This document shows, in pieces, positions 53,180 through 63,537 of a stretch of DNA of 64,000 nt (position 1 is the first letter of the stretch; the number at the start of each line of letters is the position of its first letter). The position numbers and the translations under genes are program-made. Location of the stretch: contig CAWHIX010000006.1 of assembly GCA_963829545.1 (NCBI GenBank), positions 62,001 to 126,000 of the forward strand. The letters run 5' to 3'. The DNA comes from JAXGXJ01 sp963829545 (GTDB taxonomy: Bacteria; Actinomycetota; Thermoleophilia; RBG-16-64-13). Under the pieces are notes generated by a model. The model had not been told where the DNA came from and made no database searches. It saw only the letters and a program-made list of their open reading frames with translations.

Positions 53180-54882
53180 AACTGCCCGGTATGTTCAAGC
53201 GCCTGAAGCCGGACCGCAAGACGGCCCGCGCGGATCTGGTGGCCGGGGTCGTCCTCGGGGTAGAGAGCGTGCCCGACGCGCTCGCCTCAGGAGTGCTTGC
53301 GGGTATCAATCCGCTCTACGCTCTATACGGGGTGATGATGGGCACCCCCGTGGGGGCCATCTTCTCCGGTTCCGTCTTCCTGAGTGTGCAGACCACGAGT
53401 GCCATGGCGCTCGTGGTGGCCAGCGTCCCAGTTGTCACCAGCGGTGACTCCCCGGGGACGCTCTTCGCCCTTTCTCTCCTGACCGGGGTGATCATGCTCC
53501 TGGCCGGCTTCCTGAAGGCAGGACGGCTCCTGCGCTGGGTGCCCAATTCGGAGATGGTGGGCTTCATGACCGGGGTGGCCGCTCTCATCCTCCTGGGTCA
53601 GTTGGGCGACCTCACCGGGTACTCGAGCGAATACAGCAACAAGGTCGCGAAGGCCGTGGATCTGCTGTTCAACCTCGACCAGGTCGATCTCCCGACTGTG
53701 GCGGTGGGGATCGGCACGATCATCCTCATCATCGTCCTGCAGAAGACCCGCCTCCGCGGATTCGGCCTTGTGGTGGCGATCATAGTGACCTCCATCCTCC
53801 CGTCGCTCTTCGGTTGGGATTCGGTGGCCAAGGTCTCGGACATAGCCGAGATCACGGGCGGACTGCCCAGGCCCGCCCTTCCGGATTTCTCGCACTTCTT
53901 CGAACTCATCGTGCCGGCGCTCTCCCTGGCTGTCATCGGGCTCATCCAGGGGGCGGGGGTGAGCCAGTCTTTCGTGAACCCGGATGGACGATACCCCAAT
54001 CCTTCGCGGGATTTCATCGGTGAGGGAGCGGCCAACGTCGCGGCCGGCATATTTCAGGGCATGCCGGTCGGCGGTTCGGCCTCCGCTACCTCTCTTGTGG
54101 TGAGCAGCGGGGCCAGGACGCGCCTCGCGAACATCTTTGCGGGTGTGGTGATCGCCATCGTCGCGCTGCTTTTCGCGGGAGCGGTCGGCAAACTCGCCCT
54201 GCCTGCTCTTGCGGGCCTGCTCATGGTCATCGGCTTTGGGATCATCAAGCCCGCCAACATACGTGGTGTATGGCACACAGGCAACATCCAGCGGGTCATC
54301 ATGGTGATCACGTTCGTCTTGGTCTTGATGATTCCGCTGGAATACGCGGTGCTGGTGGGAGTAGCCCTCTCTATCTTCCTGTTCACCCTACGCCAGTCCC
54401 ATCGGATCGTAGTGGTGGAGTGGAAGCTCAAAGAAGGCCGGCTTCCGATCGAGGGGACGCCGCCGGCCACGCTCCTGCCGGGAAGCGTCACCGTGCTGGT
54501 CCCCTTCGGGACCCTGTTCTACGCTGCGGCTCCGGCCTTTGTAGAGCACCTCCCGAAGACAGACGCGCAGACGAAAGAAGCGGTGGTGATAATCAACCTT
54601 CATGCCCGCACGGACCTGGGCAGCACATTCATGCGCACCATCGACCGATACGCCGAAGACCTCAAGAAGCACGGCAGTCGCCTGATGCTCGCCGAGGTGG
54701 ATCCATCGCTCCGGGACCAGTTGGCGCTGGCAGGCATCGTGGATTCGATCTCACGCAGAAGCATATTCATGCGTACGGAAGAAGTCGGGGGGTCGCTCTA
54801 CGAGGCCTACGCCGTCGCCGAGGAATGGGTCTCCCGGCAGCAGGCGATCAAGGACGACGAGCCGGCGGGTGAAGCCGAGTGA
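53176..54882 (+). CDS. SulP-family anion transporter with STAS domain
   Basis: This is a sulfate-permease-type membrane protein of 568 residues, starting at a GTG with AGGAGGTGG upstream. The first helix region has VAGVVLGVESVPDALASGVL, and ALYGVMMGTPVGAIFSGSVF follows. The family core TGVAALILLGQLGDLTGYSS and GEGAANVAAGIFQGMPVGGS resembles SulP/BicA proteins. Ten or more helices are followed by a C-terminal STAS domain (about 435-545), which includes AVVIINLHARTDLGSTFMRT. SulP members carry sulfate, bicarbonate or other anions; the sulfatase-rich setting makes sulfate plausible. It is driven by promoter A and followed after 70 bases by the MBL gene. Confidence 0.9.
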   Translation: MKLPGMFKRLKPDRKTARADLVAGVVLGVESVPDALASGVLAGINPLYALYGVMMGTPVGAIFSGSVFLSVQTTSAMALVVASVPVVTSGDSPGTLFALSLLTGVIMLLAGFLKAGRLLRWVPNSEMVGFMTGVAALILLGQLGDLTGYSSEYSNKVAKAVDLLFNLDQVDLPTVAVGIGTIILIIVLQKTRLRGFGLVVAIIVTSILPSLFGWDSVAKVSDIAEITGGLPRPALPDFSHFFELIVPALSLAVIGLIQGAGVSQSFVNPDGRYPNPSRDFIGEGAANVAAGIFQGMPVGGSASATSLVVSSGARTRLANIFAGVVIAIVALLFAGAVGKLALPALAGLLMVIGFGIIKPANIRGVWHTGNIQRVIMVITFVLVLMIPLEYAVLVGVALSIFLFTLRQSHRIVVVEWKLKEGRLPIEGTPPATLLPGSVTVLVPFGTLFYAAAPAFVEHLPKTDAQTKEAVVIINLHARTDLGSTFMRTIDRYAEDLKKHGSRLMLAEVDPSLRDQLALAGIVDSISRRSIFMRTEEVGGSLYEAYAVAEEWVSRQQAIKDDEPAGEAE

Positions 54883-54952
54883 TCGCGAGAGACTCGGGCG
54901 CGCGCGATGAGCAATAAGGAGAAGACGCAATCTCAAGCGGGAGGAATCCGCG

Positions 54953-56098
54953 ATGAGCGATAGCAATTTGGTGCCCCTACCTCTGCCGACCTTCGCCGGT
55001 GGGACGAAGGCCATCACCACAACGCCGATCGTCGGCACACCGCGACGAGAGTATGCCGACGTGTTCGTTCCGGGCGATGAGCCGCTTGAGGACGGCGAAC
55101 TGCGCGTAACGGTACTCGGCAGCGGGAACCCCTGGGCGACGCGCGCTCAGGCCTCGGCTTCCATCCTCGTCGAGGTCGGCAATCCCGAGCGCGACCTTCT
55201 CATCTTCGACCTAGGCACCGGCTCCCTCGCCAACTACGCGAGCCTGAAGCTGCCGGTCAACCTGCTCGACAAGGTGTTCTTGACCCACCTGCATGCCGAC
55301 CACACGGCCGACATCATCACGCTCTCCGGCAGCTACTCGAAGGTGGGACGGGCGGACGGCCCCGTCAAGGTCTGGGGTCCCAGCGGCACCGAGCCCCGTC
55401 TCGGCACGCGGCACTTCTGCGAGGGGATCGAGATGGCGCTCGCCTGGGACACTGAGGCCGGGAAGGGCCCGATCAACGAGGACAGCATGAGGATCGTGGC
55501 GCACGAATTCGACTGGAGCCAGACCGGGCTCGTGTACGAGGCGAACGGCGTCAGCGTGACGTCCTTTCCGGTCGTCCACGCTCTGAGCGGCGCCGTCGGC
55601 TACCGCCTCGACTTCGCGGGGCTGTCGTTCGCCTACTCGGGCGACACCTGCGCGGCTTGGCCGCTGGTGCGCGCCAACGAAGGTGGCGTCGACCTGCTCA
55701 TCCATGAGTGCTTCCCGCCCGCCGCGGCACTGGCGGCGGCTTCGGGTCTCTCGATCGAGCGGGCGACGATGGCGCTCAACGCCGCGCATACCTCGCCCAA
55801 GGCTGCGGGCAAGGTGTTCAGCCTCGTGAAGCCGCGAGTGGCGGGTCTGTGGCACACGCTGCTTTCGCCCGTGGTCATCCCAATGATCCACGAGGAACTG
55901 CGCACGGTCTATGACGGACCCGTGGTGCAGACTCAGGACCTGACCGTGTTCAACGTGACCAAGGAAGCCGTGGTCGCGCGTCAGGCTCAGGTCATGGACC
56001 AGCTGCCCCCGACCCCGGGGGTACAGCGCGTGGCGTTCGTTCCCGCGCTGCCGACTCCTCCCGAGTGGTGGGCCGAGGCCCGTATTCCGCTCGAGTGA
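54953..56098 (+). CDS. MBL-fold metallo-hydrolase (GntH/RNase Z-like)
   Basis: This is a zinc hydrolase of 381 residues with the metallo-beta-lactamase fold. Metal ligands are HLHADH at residues 112-117 and VVHALSGAVGYRL; the aspartate is in YSGDTCAAW and the last histidine in GLWHTLLSP. The N-terminal EDGELRVTVLGSGNPWATRA and LLIFDLGTGSLANYASLKLP resemble the branch annotated as guanitoxin-type GntH and are also close to MBL arylsulfatases. An RNase Z-like exosite is not evident. A GGAGG ribosome site precedes the ATG. It lies in an operon with SulP and ends at a strong terminator. The substrate is unknown. Confidence 0.85.
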   Translation: MSDSNLVPLPLPTFAGGTKAITTTPIVGTPRREYADVFVPGDEPLEDGELRVTVLGSGNPWATRAQASASILVEVGNPERDLLIFDLGTGSLANYASLKLPVNLLDKVFLTHLHADHTADIITLSGSYSKVGRADGPVKVWGPSGTEPRLGTRHFCEGIEMALAWDTEAGKGPINEDSMRIVAHEFDWSQTGLVYEANGVSVTSFPVVHALSGAVGYRLDFAGLSFAYSGDTCAAWPLVRANEGGVDLLIHECFPPAAALAAASGLSIERATMALNAAHTSPKAAGKVFSLVKPRVAGLWHTLLSPVVIPMIHEELRTVYDGPVVQTQDLTVFNVTKEAVVARQAQVMDQLPPTPGVQRVAFVPALPTPPEWWAEARIPLE

Positions 56099-56156
56099 CC
56101 ACTTAGCGACCGCGAGGATAATCGGGCCGGCCGCGAAGGCCCATTGCCGCTCTTGG

Positions 56157-56180
56157 AGGAGCCCCGAACCGGGGCTCCTT
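56157..56180 (+). terminator. Terminator of the SulP-MBL operon
   Basis: AGGAGCCCCG (56157-56166) pairs exactly with CGGGGCTCCT (56170-56179) around AAC, followed by TTCT. It sits 58 bases after the MBL stop and before the regulator gene. Confidence 0.8.
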
Positions 56181-56237
56181 CTGCGAGAACGCGGCGGGGC
56201 TGGCCATCCGCCCAGGCCGCGTGGGAGAATCGGCGAT

Positions 56238-58947
56238 ATGAAGACGACCAGCCGTATCCTGCGCGCCAAACTACGCCCTCCCCGCCTGGGGCCGGATCGA
56301 CTGGAGCGGCCGCGGCTCCTCGCCCAGTTGGACCGGGGGCTCTTAGGGCAGTGCATCCTGGTCTGCGCTCCAGCCGGCTACGGCAAGACCACGCTGCTAG
56401 CGCAGTGGATCGAGCGCACGGAGTTGCCGGCGGCGTGGCTCTCGCTCGACGACGGCGACGATGAGCCCGCCCTCTTTCTGGAGGAGTTGGTGGAGGCGTT
56501 GGGGTCGGCCGTCCCCGGCTGCTGTCGCGGCACTCGTTCGACCCTTGCCCGAGCAGCGCTGCCCCCGCTCGACGTGCTGAGCCGGCAGCTGGCGAACGAC
56601 ATGGACGACCTCGACGAGTTTATCCTGGTGCTGGACGACTGCCAGAAGCTGCAAGACCCAGCGCACCCTCGAGATCCTTCGCCGCCTGCTCTTTCAGCCG
56701 CCGCGCTCCCTGCATCTGGTGCTGTCCTGCCGGGCGGATCCGCGCATACCCGTGGGCGCCCTACGGGGGCGAGGACTGCTGCTCGAGTTGCGGGCGGCCG
56801 ATCTGCGCTTCAGCGAGCAGGAGGCGGTCCAGTACCTGGAGCAGACGCTGGGGCCGTCTCTGGACCGGAGCCATGTGACGTTGCTCCTGGAACGAACGGA
56901 GGGATGGATCACTGGTCTGCATTTGGCCGTACTGTCGCTTCAGGGCCGTTCGGACGTGGAGCAAGGCATCCACGAGTTTGCGGGCAGCGATCGCTACATC
57001 GCCGACTACCTCCTGGAGGAACTGCTGGCTCGCCTGGATCCCGCGATGCAAGAGTACCTTCAGGCCACCTCCATCCTGGAACGCCTCTATGCCCCGCTGT
57101 GTCGGGCGGTCACGGACGAGATGTCGCTGGAGGTCGTAGAGGGAGAGCCGGCGCTGGAATGGCTGGAGGAAGCCAACCTCTTCGTGGTCTCCCTGGACGA
57201 GCAGCGCGAGTGGTTCCGCTACCACCACCTCTTCCGGGATCTTCTCCGTTACCGACTCCTGGCGAGCCGGCCCCCGGAACAGGTGGCCGCCCTGCACGTC
57301 CGTGCGGGCGGGTGGCTCGGAGCCAACCAGCAGGTGGAGAGCGCAATCGACCACTTGCTCAAAGCCGGAAGGCCGGATCTAGCGGCGGACATGGTGGGCG
57401 AACACCGCCGAGAGGCCCTCGACCGGGAGCGCTGGCGGGCGCTCGAGCGGTGGGTGCACCGGCTGGGCGAGGATGTGGTCCACTCCCGTCCGTCTCTGGT
57501 GCTGATCTACGCCTGGCTGGCCCACCAAAGGATGGACTGGGCGGACATGCTTCGTCATTGCGACCGGGCCCAGGAACTGCTCGACTTTCCTGAGGAGTCC
57601 CTCCCCGACGAGGCGAGCCTGAGGGGAGAGATCGCCGCCATGCGTGCGGAGGTCAGTTACTGGCGGGGGGAGGGCGACGCCGCCCTGTCTCAGGCCCGCC
57701 AAGCGCTGGCCCTGCTTCCGGCCGACCACCGCTTGCCCCGGGCTATGGCCACCGTGATCGAGGGCGGCGCTCTGCAGCTGAGCGGGGACATCCCGGAAGC
57801 CTTCCAGGTCCTCCGCCAAGGCGCCTTCGGGGAGTACGGGAAGGGCATTCACCCTCGGACTACCATCGCACTAGCCCTTCTGGCCTTCATGGTCGGCGAC
57901 GTGGCTCAAGCGGCTCAGGCGGCAAGACTGCTGCTCTCCCAGGCCCGCGAGCTGGGTGTGGGGGAGAGCGAGGGCTGGGCCCTCTACCTCCAAGGGCTGG
58001 CCGCCTACCTTGGCAACGATCTCTCCGCGGCCGAGGAGAAGTTCCAGGCCGTGGATCCTTACACCTCCCACGTGCTGCTGGGCAAGCAGTCCTGCTACGG
58101 GCTGGCCTGGGTGCGGCTGGCTCAGGGGCGAGCACATGAGGCGCTCGAGGTGATGGACCGGTTCATGGTGGTGGCATCCGACCTCAACCTCCCGGTGGGA
58201 ACCGAGGTCCAGCTGCTACGCGCCCGCCTGGCCAGACTGTCCGGCCGGCCCGTGGCCGCTGCGGGCTTGGCTCGGAGCCTCCTGCCGCCAGCGGGTGAGG
58301 GACCCCTGGGGTTGGCCGTCTGCTACGAGCTCAGCCCCCTCAGCGCCATCGCCCTCCTGCTGCTGGAGGGCGACGAGGATGACCTGCCGGCGTGTGCGGC
58401 GGGGCTGCGGCGTCTGCTGGCGGTCGCCGAGAGGAGTGGCAACGTCTTCCGCTCCGTCCAGTGCCTCATCCTGGAGGCTCTGCTGTTGGACTTGGAGGGC
58501 CGCAATGCCGAGGCGCTGGCGGCGCTGGGCAGGGCGGTGACGCTGGCCCAGCCCGGCCGTCTTATCCGCCTGTTTCCTGAGATGGGTGGCCGGGTACGGC
58601 CGCTCCTTGTCGCCCTCCGCCTGCGAGGGCGCGTCGACGCCTTCGTGGACGAACTGATCACCTCGTTCACGGGGGAGGAATCCCCATCCGGCGCCACTCC
58701 CGGCCCCCATCCGGTGATTTCCGGCCAGGAAGACTTGATCGACGTCCTGCTGACCAACCGCGAACTCGCTGTGCTCGAACTGCTGGAAGAACGGCTGAGC
58801 AACAAGGAGATCGCCCGGCGGTTGGTCATATCTCCGGCAACCGTCAAACGCCACACCCTCAGTATCTACCGCAAGCTCGGCGTTTCAAGCCGCCGCGACG
58901 CGGTGGCGAAGGCCAGGCACCTAAGGATGCTTTCGACCTCGCGGTAG
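56238..58947 (+). CDS. MalT/LuxR-type transcription activator (one frameshift)
   Basis: This is a large ATP-dependent regulator of about 903 residues (LAL/STAND type). The start MKTTSRILRAKLRPPRLGPD leads to Walker A CAPAGYGKTTLL (47-52 core) and Walker B FILVLDDCQKLQD. At about 56,655 one extra base shifts the frame; the second frame continues TLEILRRLLFQPPRSLHLVL, SCRADPRIPVGALRGRG and the winged and helical-repeat middle. The end is a LuxR helix-turn-helix: LTNRELAVLELLEERLSNKE, then IARRLVISPATVKRHTLSIY. Activators of this family bind direct-repeat boxes upstream of weak promoters. Repeat-bearing promoters A and B lie on either side of it, so it may control them. The inducer is unknown. 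Confidence 0.9.
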
Positions 58948-58990
58948 TACACCGACTCGTCGGTCGCGCCTGTCCGGACCGTATCCATCT

Positions 58991-59052
58991 TTGCACCTGT
59001 GTTGCTCCTTCGTGGTGCTATCCCGGCCTGCTCTTCTGTTCTAGTCTGGGAT
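58991..59052 (+). promoter_or_regulatory. Repeat-bearing promoter B
   Basis: TTGCACCTGTG (58991-59001) is directly followed by TTGCTCCTTCGTG (59002-59014), then CTATCCC and CTCTTC, and finally TCTAGTCTGG near 59,040-59,049. It matches promoter A over 61 bases with about 11 differences. Similarity extends to about 59,075 past a short gap. It starts 44 bases after the regulator stop and 30 bases before the next gene. Confidence 0.6.
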
Positions 59053-59082
59053 GAGACCGTCGGACGGACAGGGGACCAGCGA

Positions 59083-59391
59083 ATGACACTAACCGACCCA
59101 CCCGATGCCTCCCGCGACATGCCGACCCTCTACGAGATCCGGGTCTGCGGATCCTTCGACCAGAAGTGGTGTGGCCTTGTGGAAGGGATGACCCTGGAGG
59201 TCGTCCACGACGAAGCTCTGCCGGTGACGGTGATCCGTGCGGTCGTGCAGGACCAGGCCGAACTGGCCGGCCTGTTGGATGCGCTGTTCGGTCTGAACGC
59301 CAGGGTGCTCTCGGTGACGGCCCTGGAGACGGCGCAGGCGTCGAAGACTCGCCGCGGGCTTGCGTCGCCGACTCGGGAACTGACGGAGTAA
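59083..59391 (+). CDS. Small conserved-looking protein of unknown function
   Basis: The protein has 102 residues, from an ATG at 59083 just after promoter B. Recognisable text is LYEIRVCGSFDQKWCGLVEG, TLEVVHDEALPVTVIRAVVQ and ELAGLLDALFGLNARVLSVT. This alpha/beta pattern is common in short actinobacterial and Chloroflexota proteins that precede transporters or membrane proteins; no name is claimed. The membrane protein gene follows after 11 bases, so the two are likely one transcript. Confidence 0.7.
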   Translation: MTLTDPPDASRDMPTLYEIRVCGSFDQKWCGLVEGMTLEVVHDEALPVTVIRAVVQDQAELAGLLDALFGLNARVLSVTALETAQASKTRRGLASPTRELTE

Positions 59392-59402
59392 GAGAGGACG
59401 CC

Positions 59403-60182
59403 ATGACGTCAACGCCTTCGACCGGCTTCGTGGCCCAAGAGAGTCGCGCGGCGACGAGCCCGCGCGCGGGCGCCATCGCCGGCCTGCTGTTCGCGATCCT
59501 GTTCGCGGTGAGCGTCACCCTCATCCGCCTGGCTGCGTCGGGGGCGGCCGACGAGGCCGGCGACTGGCTGGGAGACAAGGCCGGGTGGGTCTCGTTCGCG
59601 CTCGGACTCATGCCCTTTGCGGGCATGTTCTTCCTCTGGTTCATCGCGGTCGTACGTACTCGTCTGGGTCGCTTCGAAGACCAGTTCTTCGCCACCGTCT
59701 TTCTGGGCAGCGGGCTGATATTCCTGGCGATGGTGTTCGTGGCTGCGGGCGTTGCAGGCGGTATGGCCGTCAGCTACAGTCGCGCCCCTGCCGAGTTCGT
59801 CGAGAGCCCTTCGTACTACTTCGCCCGCGACGTGGTCATGCAGATCTTCGTGGTCTATGCGATGCGCATGGCCGCCATCTTCATCTTCTCCCAGGCCGCC
59901 TTGTGGCTGCGGACGAAGGTCATGCCGCGGTGGATGGCTTTCCTTAGTTTCGTCGTAGGATTCGTGCTATTGGTCGTGATACAGCAGTCGCTTTGGATCA
60001 TCCTTCTCTTCCCAGCGTGGGTCTTCCTCGTGAGCCTGTATATATTGATCATGAGCTTCACTCGCCGGCGGGCGGGGAGCGCGGACGGTATGACGCCGGC
60101 GACAGGCCTACCGGCGACCGGCGCACCGACCGCGGAGGTGTCGGTGTCGGCGTCGAGTCCTTCGGCCGGGCCGACGACATGA
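59403..60182 (+). CDS. Polytopic membrane protein
   Basis: The protein has 259 residues with about six hydrophobic helices: AGAIAGLLFAILFAVSVTLI, WVSFALGLMPFAGMFFLWFI, FLGSGLIFLAMVFVAAGVAG, a pair around MQIFVVYAMRMAAIFIFSQA, and FVVGFVLLVVIQQSLWIILL. A serine/alanine-rich tail ends the protein. The pattern resembles DUF4386-like membrane proteins but no confident family match is made. It lies 11 bases after the small protein and is co-transcribed from promoter B. Confidence 0.75.
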   Translation: MTSTPSTGFVAQESRAATSPRAGAIAGLLFAILFAVSVTLIRLAASGAADEAGDWLGDKAGWVSFALGLMPFAGMFFLWFIAVVRTRLGRFEDQFFATVFLGSGLIFLAMVFVAAGVAGGMAVSYSRAPAEFVESPSYYFARDVVMQIFVVYAMRMAAIFIFSQAALWLRTKVMPRWMAFLSFVVGFVLLVVIQQSLWIILLFPAWVFLVSLYILIMSFTRRRAGSADGMTPATGLPATGAPTAEVSVSASSPSAGPTT

Positions 60183-60438
60183 TGCCGCGGCGTGTGGCTC
60201 GGCCGCCGTTCATGGGCTGACCAGCAAGAGTGGGTGCCGATGTTTACCTAGCGAGTAGAGTGTAAACACATCAACTTGGAAGCAACGTAGGGACAGAGGG
60301 TAGGAAGGGAGAGCCTGACAGAAATCGGGTCCTGCTGAGACCGCAGGCGCGCTGCTGGCGCCGTCGACGTGCTCATCTGGGTGTTGACAGGCACGTCGTG
60401 GATCGAAAAGAGCCGCTGACAACTAAGGGAAGGTTAAC
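60183..60438. promoter_or_regulatory. Leader region of the sulfatase gene
   Basis: No gene is seen. An inverted repeat TGTTTAC (60241-60247) / GTAAACA (60262-60268) with a 14-base spacer is a likely operator. TTGACA at about 60,384 is a possible -35 box, but a good -10 was not found. The long gap (about 170 bases from the operator to the GTG) implies a structured leader. Confidence 0.35.
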
Positions 60439-63346
60439 GTGAGCAAGGAAGATAAGAACGTTGTCATCGTGGCCGCTTACATGGGAACCGAGCCGGCCAA
60501 GAAGAACTTCGACCAACTCACGCAGTTGGTGAAGGATAAGAAGGTCAAGAGCGACGGTATCATTTTGGTCGAGAAGGACAAGGACGGCCAGTTGCTCGTC
60601 AGCGAGACCGGCGACCATCTCGGCCGCAAGGGGGCGGAATGGGGCGGCGGGGTCGGCCTGCTGGTCGGTCTCTTTGCGCCGCCACTGCTGGCTGCGACCG
60701 CCGTGGGCGCTGCAGCCGGTGCGCTGGTCGGCAAGTTCGCCAAGCACAAGATCGTGGACGGTATCGAGGGCGGGTTGGGTCAGAATCTCAAGCCGGGCCA
60801 GGCCGCGATACTCACCATCGTCGAGGAAAAGGATCGCCTCGCCGCAGAACAGGCGTTGGTCGACTCACCGGCCAAGTCGGTGGCGGTCATGGAAGAAGGC
60901 GGCGCCGAGGGCCTCAAGGCGGCCCTGAACGAGGCTCGCGGGAAGTTCAATCCCGATCGCACCGTGCTGCCGATACCCGACAAGACCTTCGGCGGGGCGG
61001 TCGCCCGCACGATGGACCGGGCAGTCGCGGACTGGAGCTTCATCCCCGGTCCGAAGGCTCCCGAGAGCGCACCCAACGTCCTGATCGTGCTCGTCGACGA
61101 CGCCGGTTTCGGCGGACCGGAACCTTTCGGCGGCGAGATCCACACCCCCACGCTGGAGCGTATCGGTCAGATGGGCCTGACCTACAACGCCTTCCACGTG
61201 ACGGCTGTGTGCTCTCCTACCCGCGCGGCGCTGCTCACCGGGCGCAACCATCACCGCGTCGGCATGGGCGGCATCGCCGAGTTTCCGGGACCGTTCCCCG
61301 GCTACACGGGCGTGCGGCCGCGCAGTTGCACGGGGCTGCCCCGCATCTTGAAGGAGAACGGCTACGTCACCGCCGGCTTCGGCAAGTGGCACATGACGCC
61401 TGGCCGCGAGATGGGACCGGCCGGCCCCTTGAGCACTGGCCGCAGGCCTGGGGCTTCGACCACTGGTGGGGCTTCCTTACCGGCGCGGCTGGCCAGTACG
61501 ACCCGGTCATCACCCAGGACAACTCGGTGCTCGGCGTCCCCGAGGGCAAGGACGGGAAGCTCTACTACTTGCCCGACGACATCACCGACAAGACTATCGA
61601 GTGGCTGCACGCCGTCCGCGCGCACGACGCTCACAAGCCGTGGTTCGTCTACTACTCCACGGGCGCGACCCATGCGCCGCATCATGTCGCCAAGGAGTGG
61701 GCCGACAAATACAAGGGCCAGTTCGACGACGGCTGGGACAAGTACCGCGAGCGGACCCTTGAGCGCCAGAAGAAGCTCGGCATCGTGCCGCCGGATACTG
61801 AGTTGGCAGCCCGACCCGACCCGTACCCGGCCTGGGATACCCTCAGCGACGCGGAAAAGAAACTGTACGCCCGCCAGATGGAAGTCTTCGCCGGCTTCTC
61901 AGAGAATACCGACTGGAACGTCGGCCGGCTGATCGACGAGATCGAGGAGATGGGCGAACTGGACAACACGCTCATCATGTATATCTGGGGTGACAACGGC
62001 GCGAGCATGGAGGGTACGACCACCGGTTCCTTCAACGAGACGACCTTCTTCAATGGTGTCGTGCTGAACGCCGAGCAGCAATTAGCGCTGATCGAGAAAT
62101 TCGGCGGCATCGAAGAACTCGGCGGCGAGCACACCGCCCCGCACTTTGCCGCGGCCTGGGCACATGCCAACAACACCCCCTTCCAATGGGGCAAGCAGAT
62201 GGCCAGCCACCTTGGCGGCACGCGCGATCCGATGGTCGTCGCTTGGCCGAGCCGCATCAAGCCTGACAGCCAGGTCCGCAGCCAGTTCACCCACTGCATC
62301 GACATCGCCCCGACCATCCTGGAAGCCATCGGCGTTCCCGAACCGAAGGTGGTCGACGGCATCGAGCAGGAGCCCATGGACGGCACCAGCTTCTCCTACA
62401 CGTTCGAAGATCCAGGTGCCGCGGCGCGCCACACCGTGCAGTACTTCGAGATGTACGGCAGTCGCGCCATCTATAAGGAAGGCTGGTGGGCCTGCTCGCG
62501 GCTCGACAAGCTGCCGTGGGACTTCTCGCCGGCGACGCTCAGTCGCTTCGCGCCGGGCAGCGGGTATGACCCCGACCAGGATACGTGGGAGCTCTATTAC
62601 CTCCCGGACGACTTCAGCCAGGCCAAGAACCTGGCGGTCGAAAAGCCTGAGAAGCTGGCCGAACTCAAGGAGCTCTTCTGGCAGGAGGCGGAGCGCAACC
62701 GGGCGCTGCCGCTACTCGGCGGAATGGCGGTGTTCTTCGGCATCCTGCCGCCGATGCCGACGGTCACGCGCCACAGCTTCGCCGGCGATGTTCAGAATGT
62801 GTCGACCACGGTGATCCCCCGCATCTACGGGCGATCCTACGCGATCGAAGCCGAACTCGAAGTCCCGGAAGGCGGGGCCGAGGGCGTGCTGTGCGCCTTC
62901 GCCGACTTCATCGGCGGGTTCTCGCTATGGGTTGACGAGAAGGGCCACCTCATCCACACCTACCAGTTCCTCGGCGTGGACACCTACAAGCAGGTCTCGA
63001 CCGAGCCGATCCCGACCGGCGATGTGACCGTGAAGATGCTGTTCGAGATCGACGAGCCCAAACCGGGGGCCGGTGGAAAAGTGACCCTGTGGGCCAACGA
63101 CAAGCAGATCGGCGAAGGCACGATGCCCCACTCCGTGGCGATGCTCTTCACGACCTATGCCGGTATGGACATGGGCCGCGACAACGGTGGCGTGGTCGAC
63201 CTGGATACGAGGACAAGGCGCCGTACGCCTTCACCGGCAAGCTGAAGAAGGTCGTCTTCGATCTCAAACCCGCTCACCTGGAAGCGGAGCAGGGTCTGCA
63301 TCAGCACGCGATGGTCAACGCGGTGGCCGCAGGTGCTGCCGGCTGA
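60439..63346 (+). CDS. DUF1269 domain fused to an arylsulfatase (two frameshifts)
   Basis: The protein has about 969 residues, starting at a GTG at 60439 (GGGAAGG upstream). Residues 1-165 are a DUF1269-type module: NVVIVAAYMGTEPAKKNFDQ, with a glycine-rich double helix (GGGVGLLVGLFAPPLLAATA) and GQAAILTIVEEKDRL. Residues from about 170 are a type I sulfatase: PNVLIVLVDDAGFGG (metal aspartates 220-221), AVCSPTRAALLTGR with the formylglycine cysteine C258, and GFGKWHM (lysine/histidine). Frames change near 61,433 (FEHWPQAWGFDHWWG restored) and 63,206 (GYEDKAPYAFTGKLKK, stop 63346). It would hydrolyse aryl or alkyl sulfate esters once the cysteine is matured. A hairpin follows. No signal peptide is seen, so it is cytoplasmic or membrane-inserted. 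Confidence 0.88.
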
Positions 63347-63361
63347 TTCTTGTACCGCGTC

Positions 63362-63402
63362 GGGAGGTCTCGCCGCCGCGCAAAGCGGCGCCGAGACCTC
63401 CC
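63362..63402 (+). terminator. Hairpin after the sulfatase gene
   Basis: GGGAGGTCTCG (63362-63372) pairs exactly with CGAGACCTCCC (63392-63402), with an inner CCGC/GCGG stem around GCAAA. It starts 15 bases after the stop. T-richness downstream is poor. Confidence 0.7.
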
Positions 63403-63537
63403 AGCTTGTTGGCGAGTTCAGATGGATGCCGACTGGCCTCGGGACTGTTGAGCAGACGCTAAGGTCTCACTGGGAAAGTGCCCGAGCGTTGCTGGTGTGT
63501 CGCTGGGGATCCGCCGTCTGGATAGGAGAGGAGTCGC

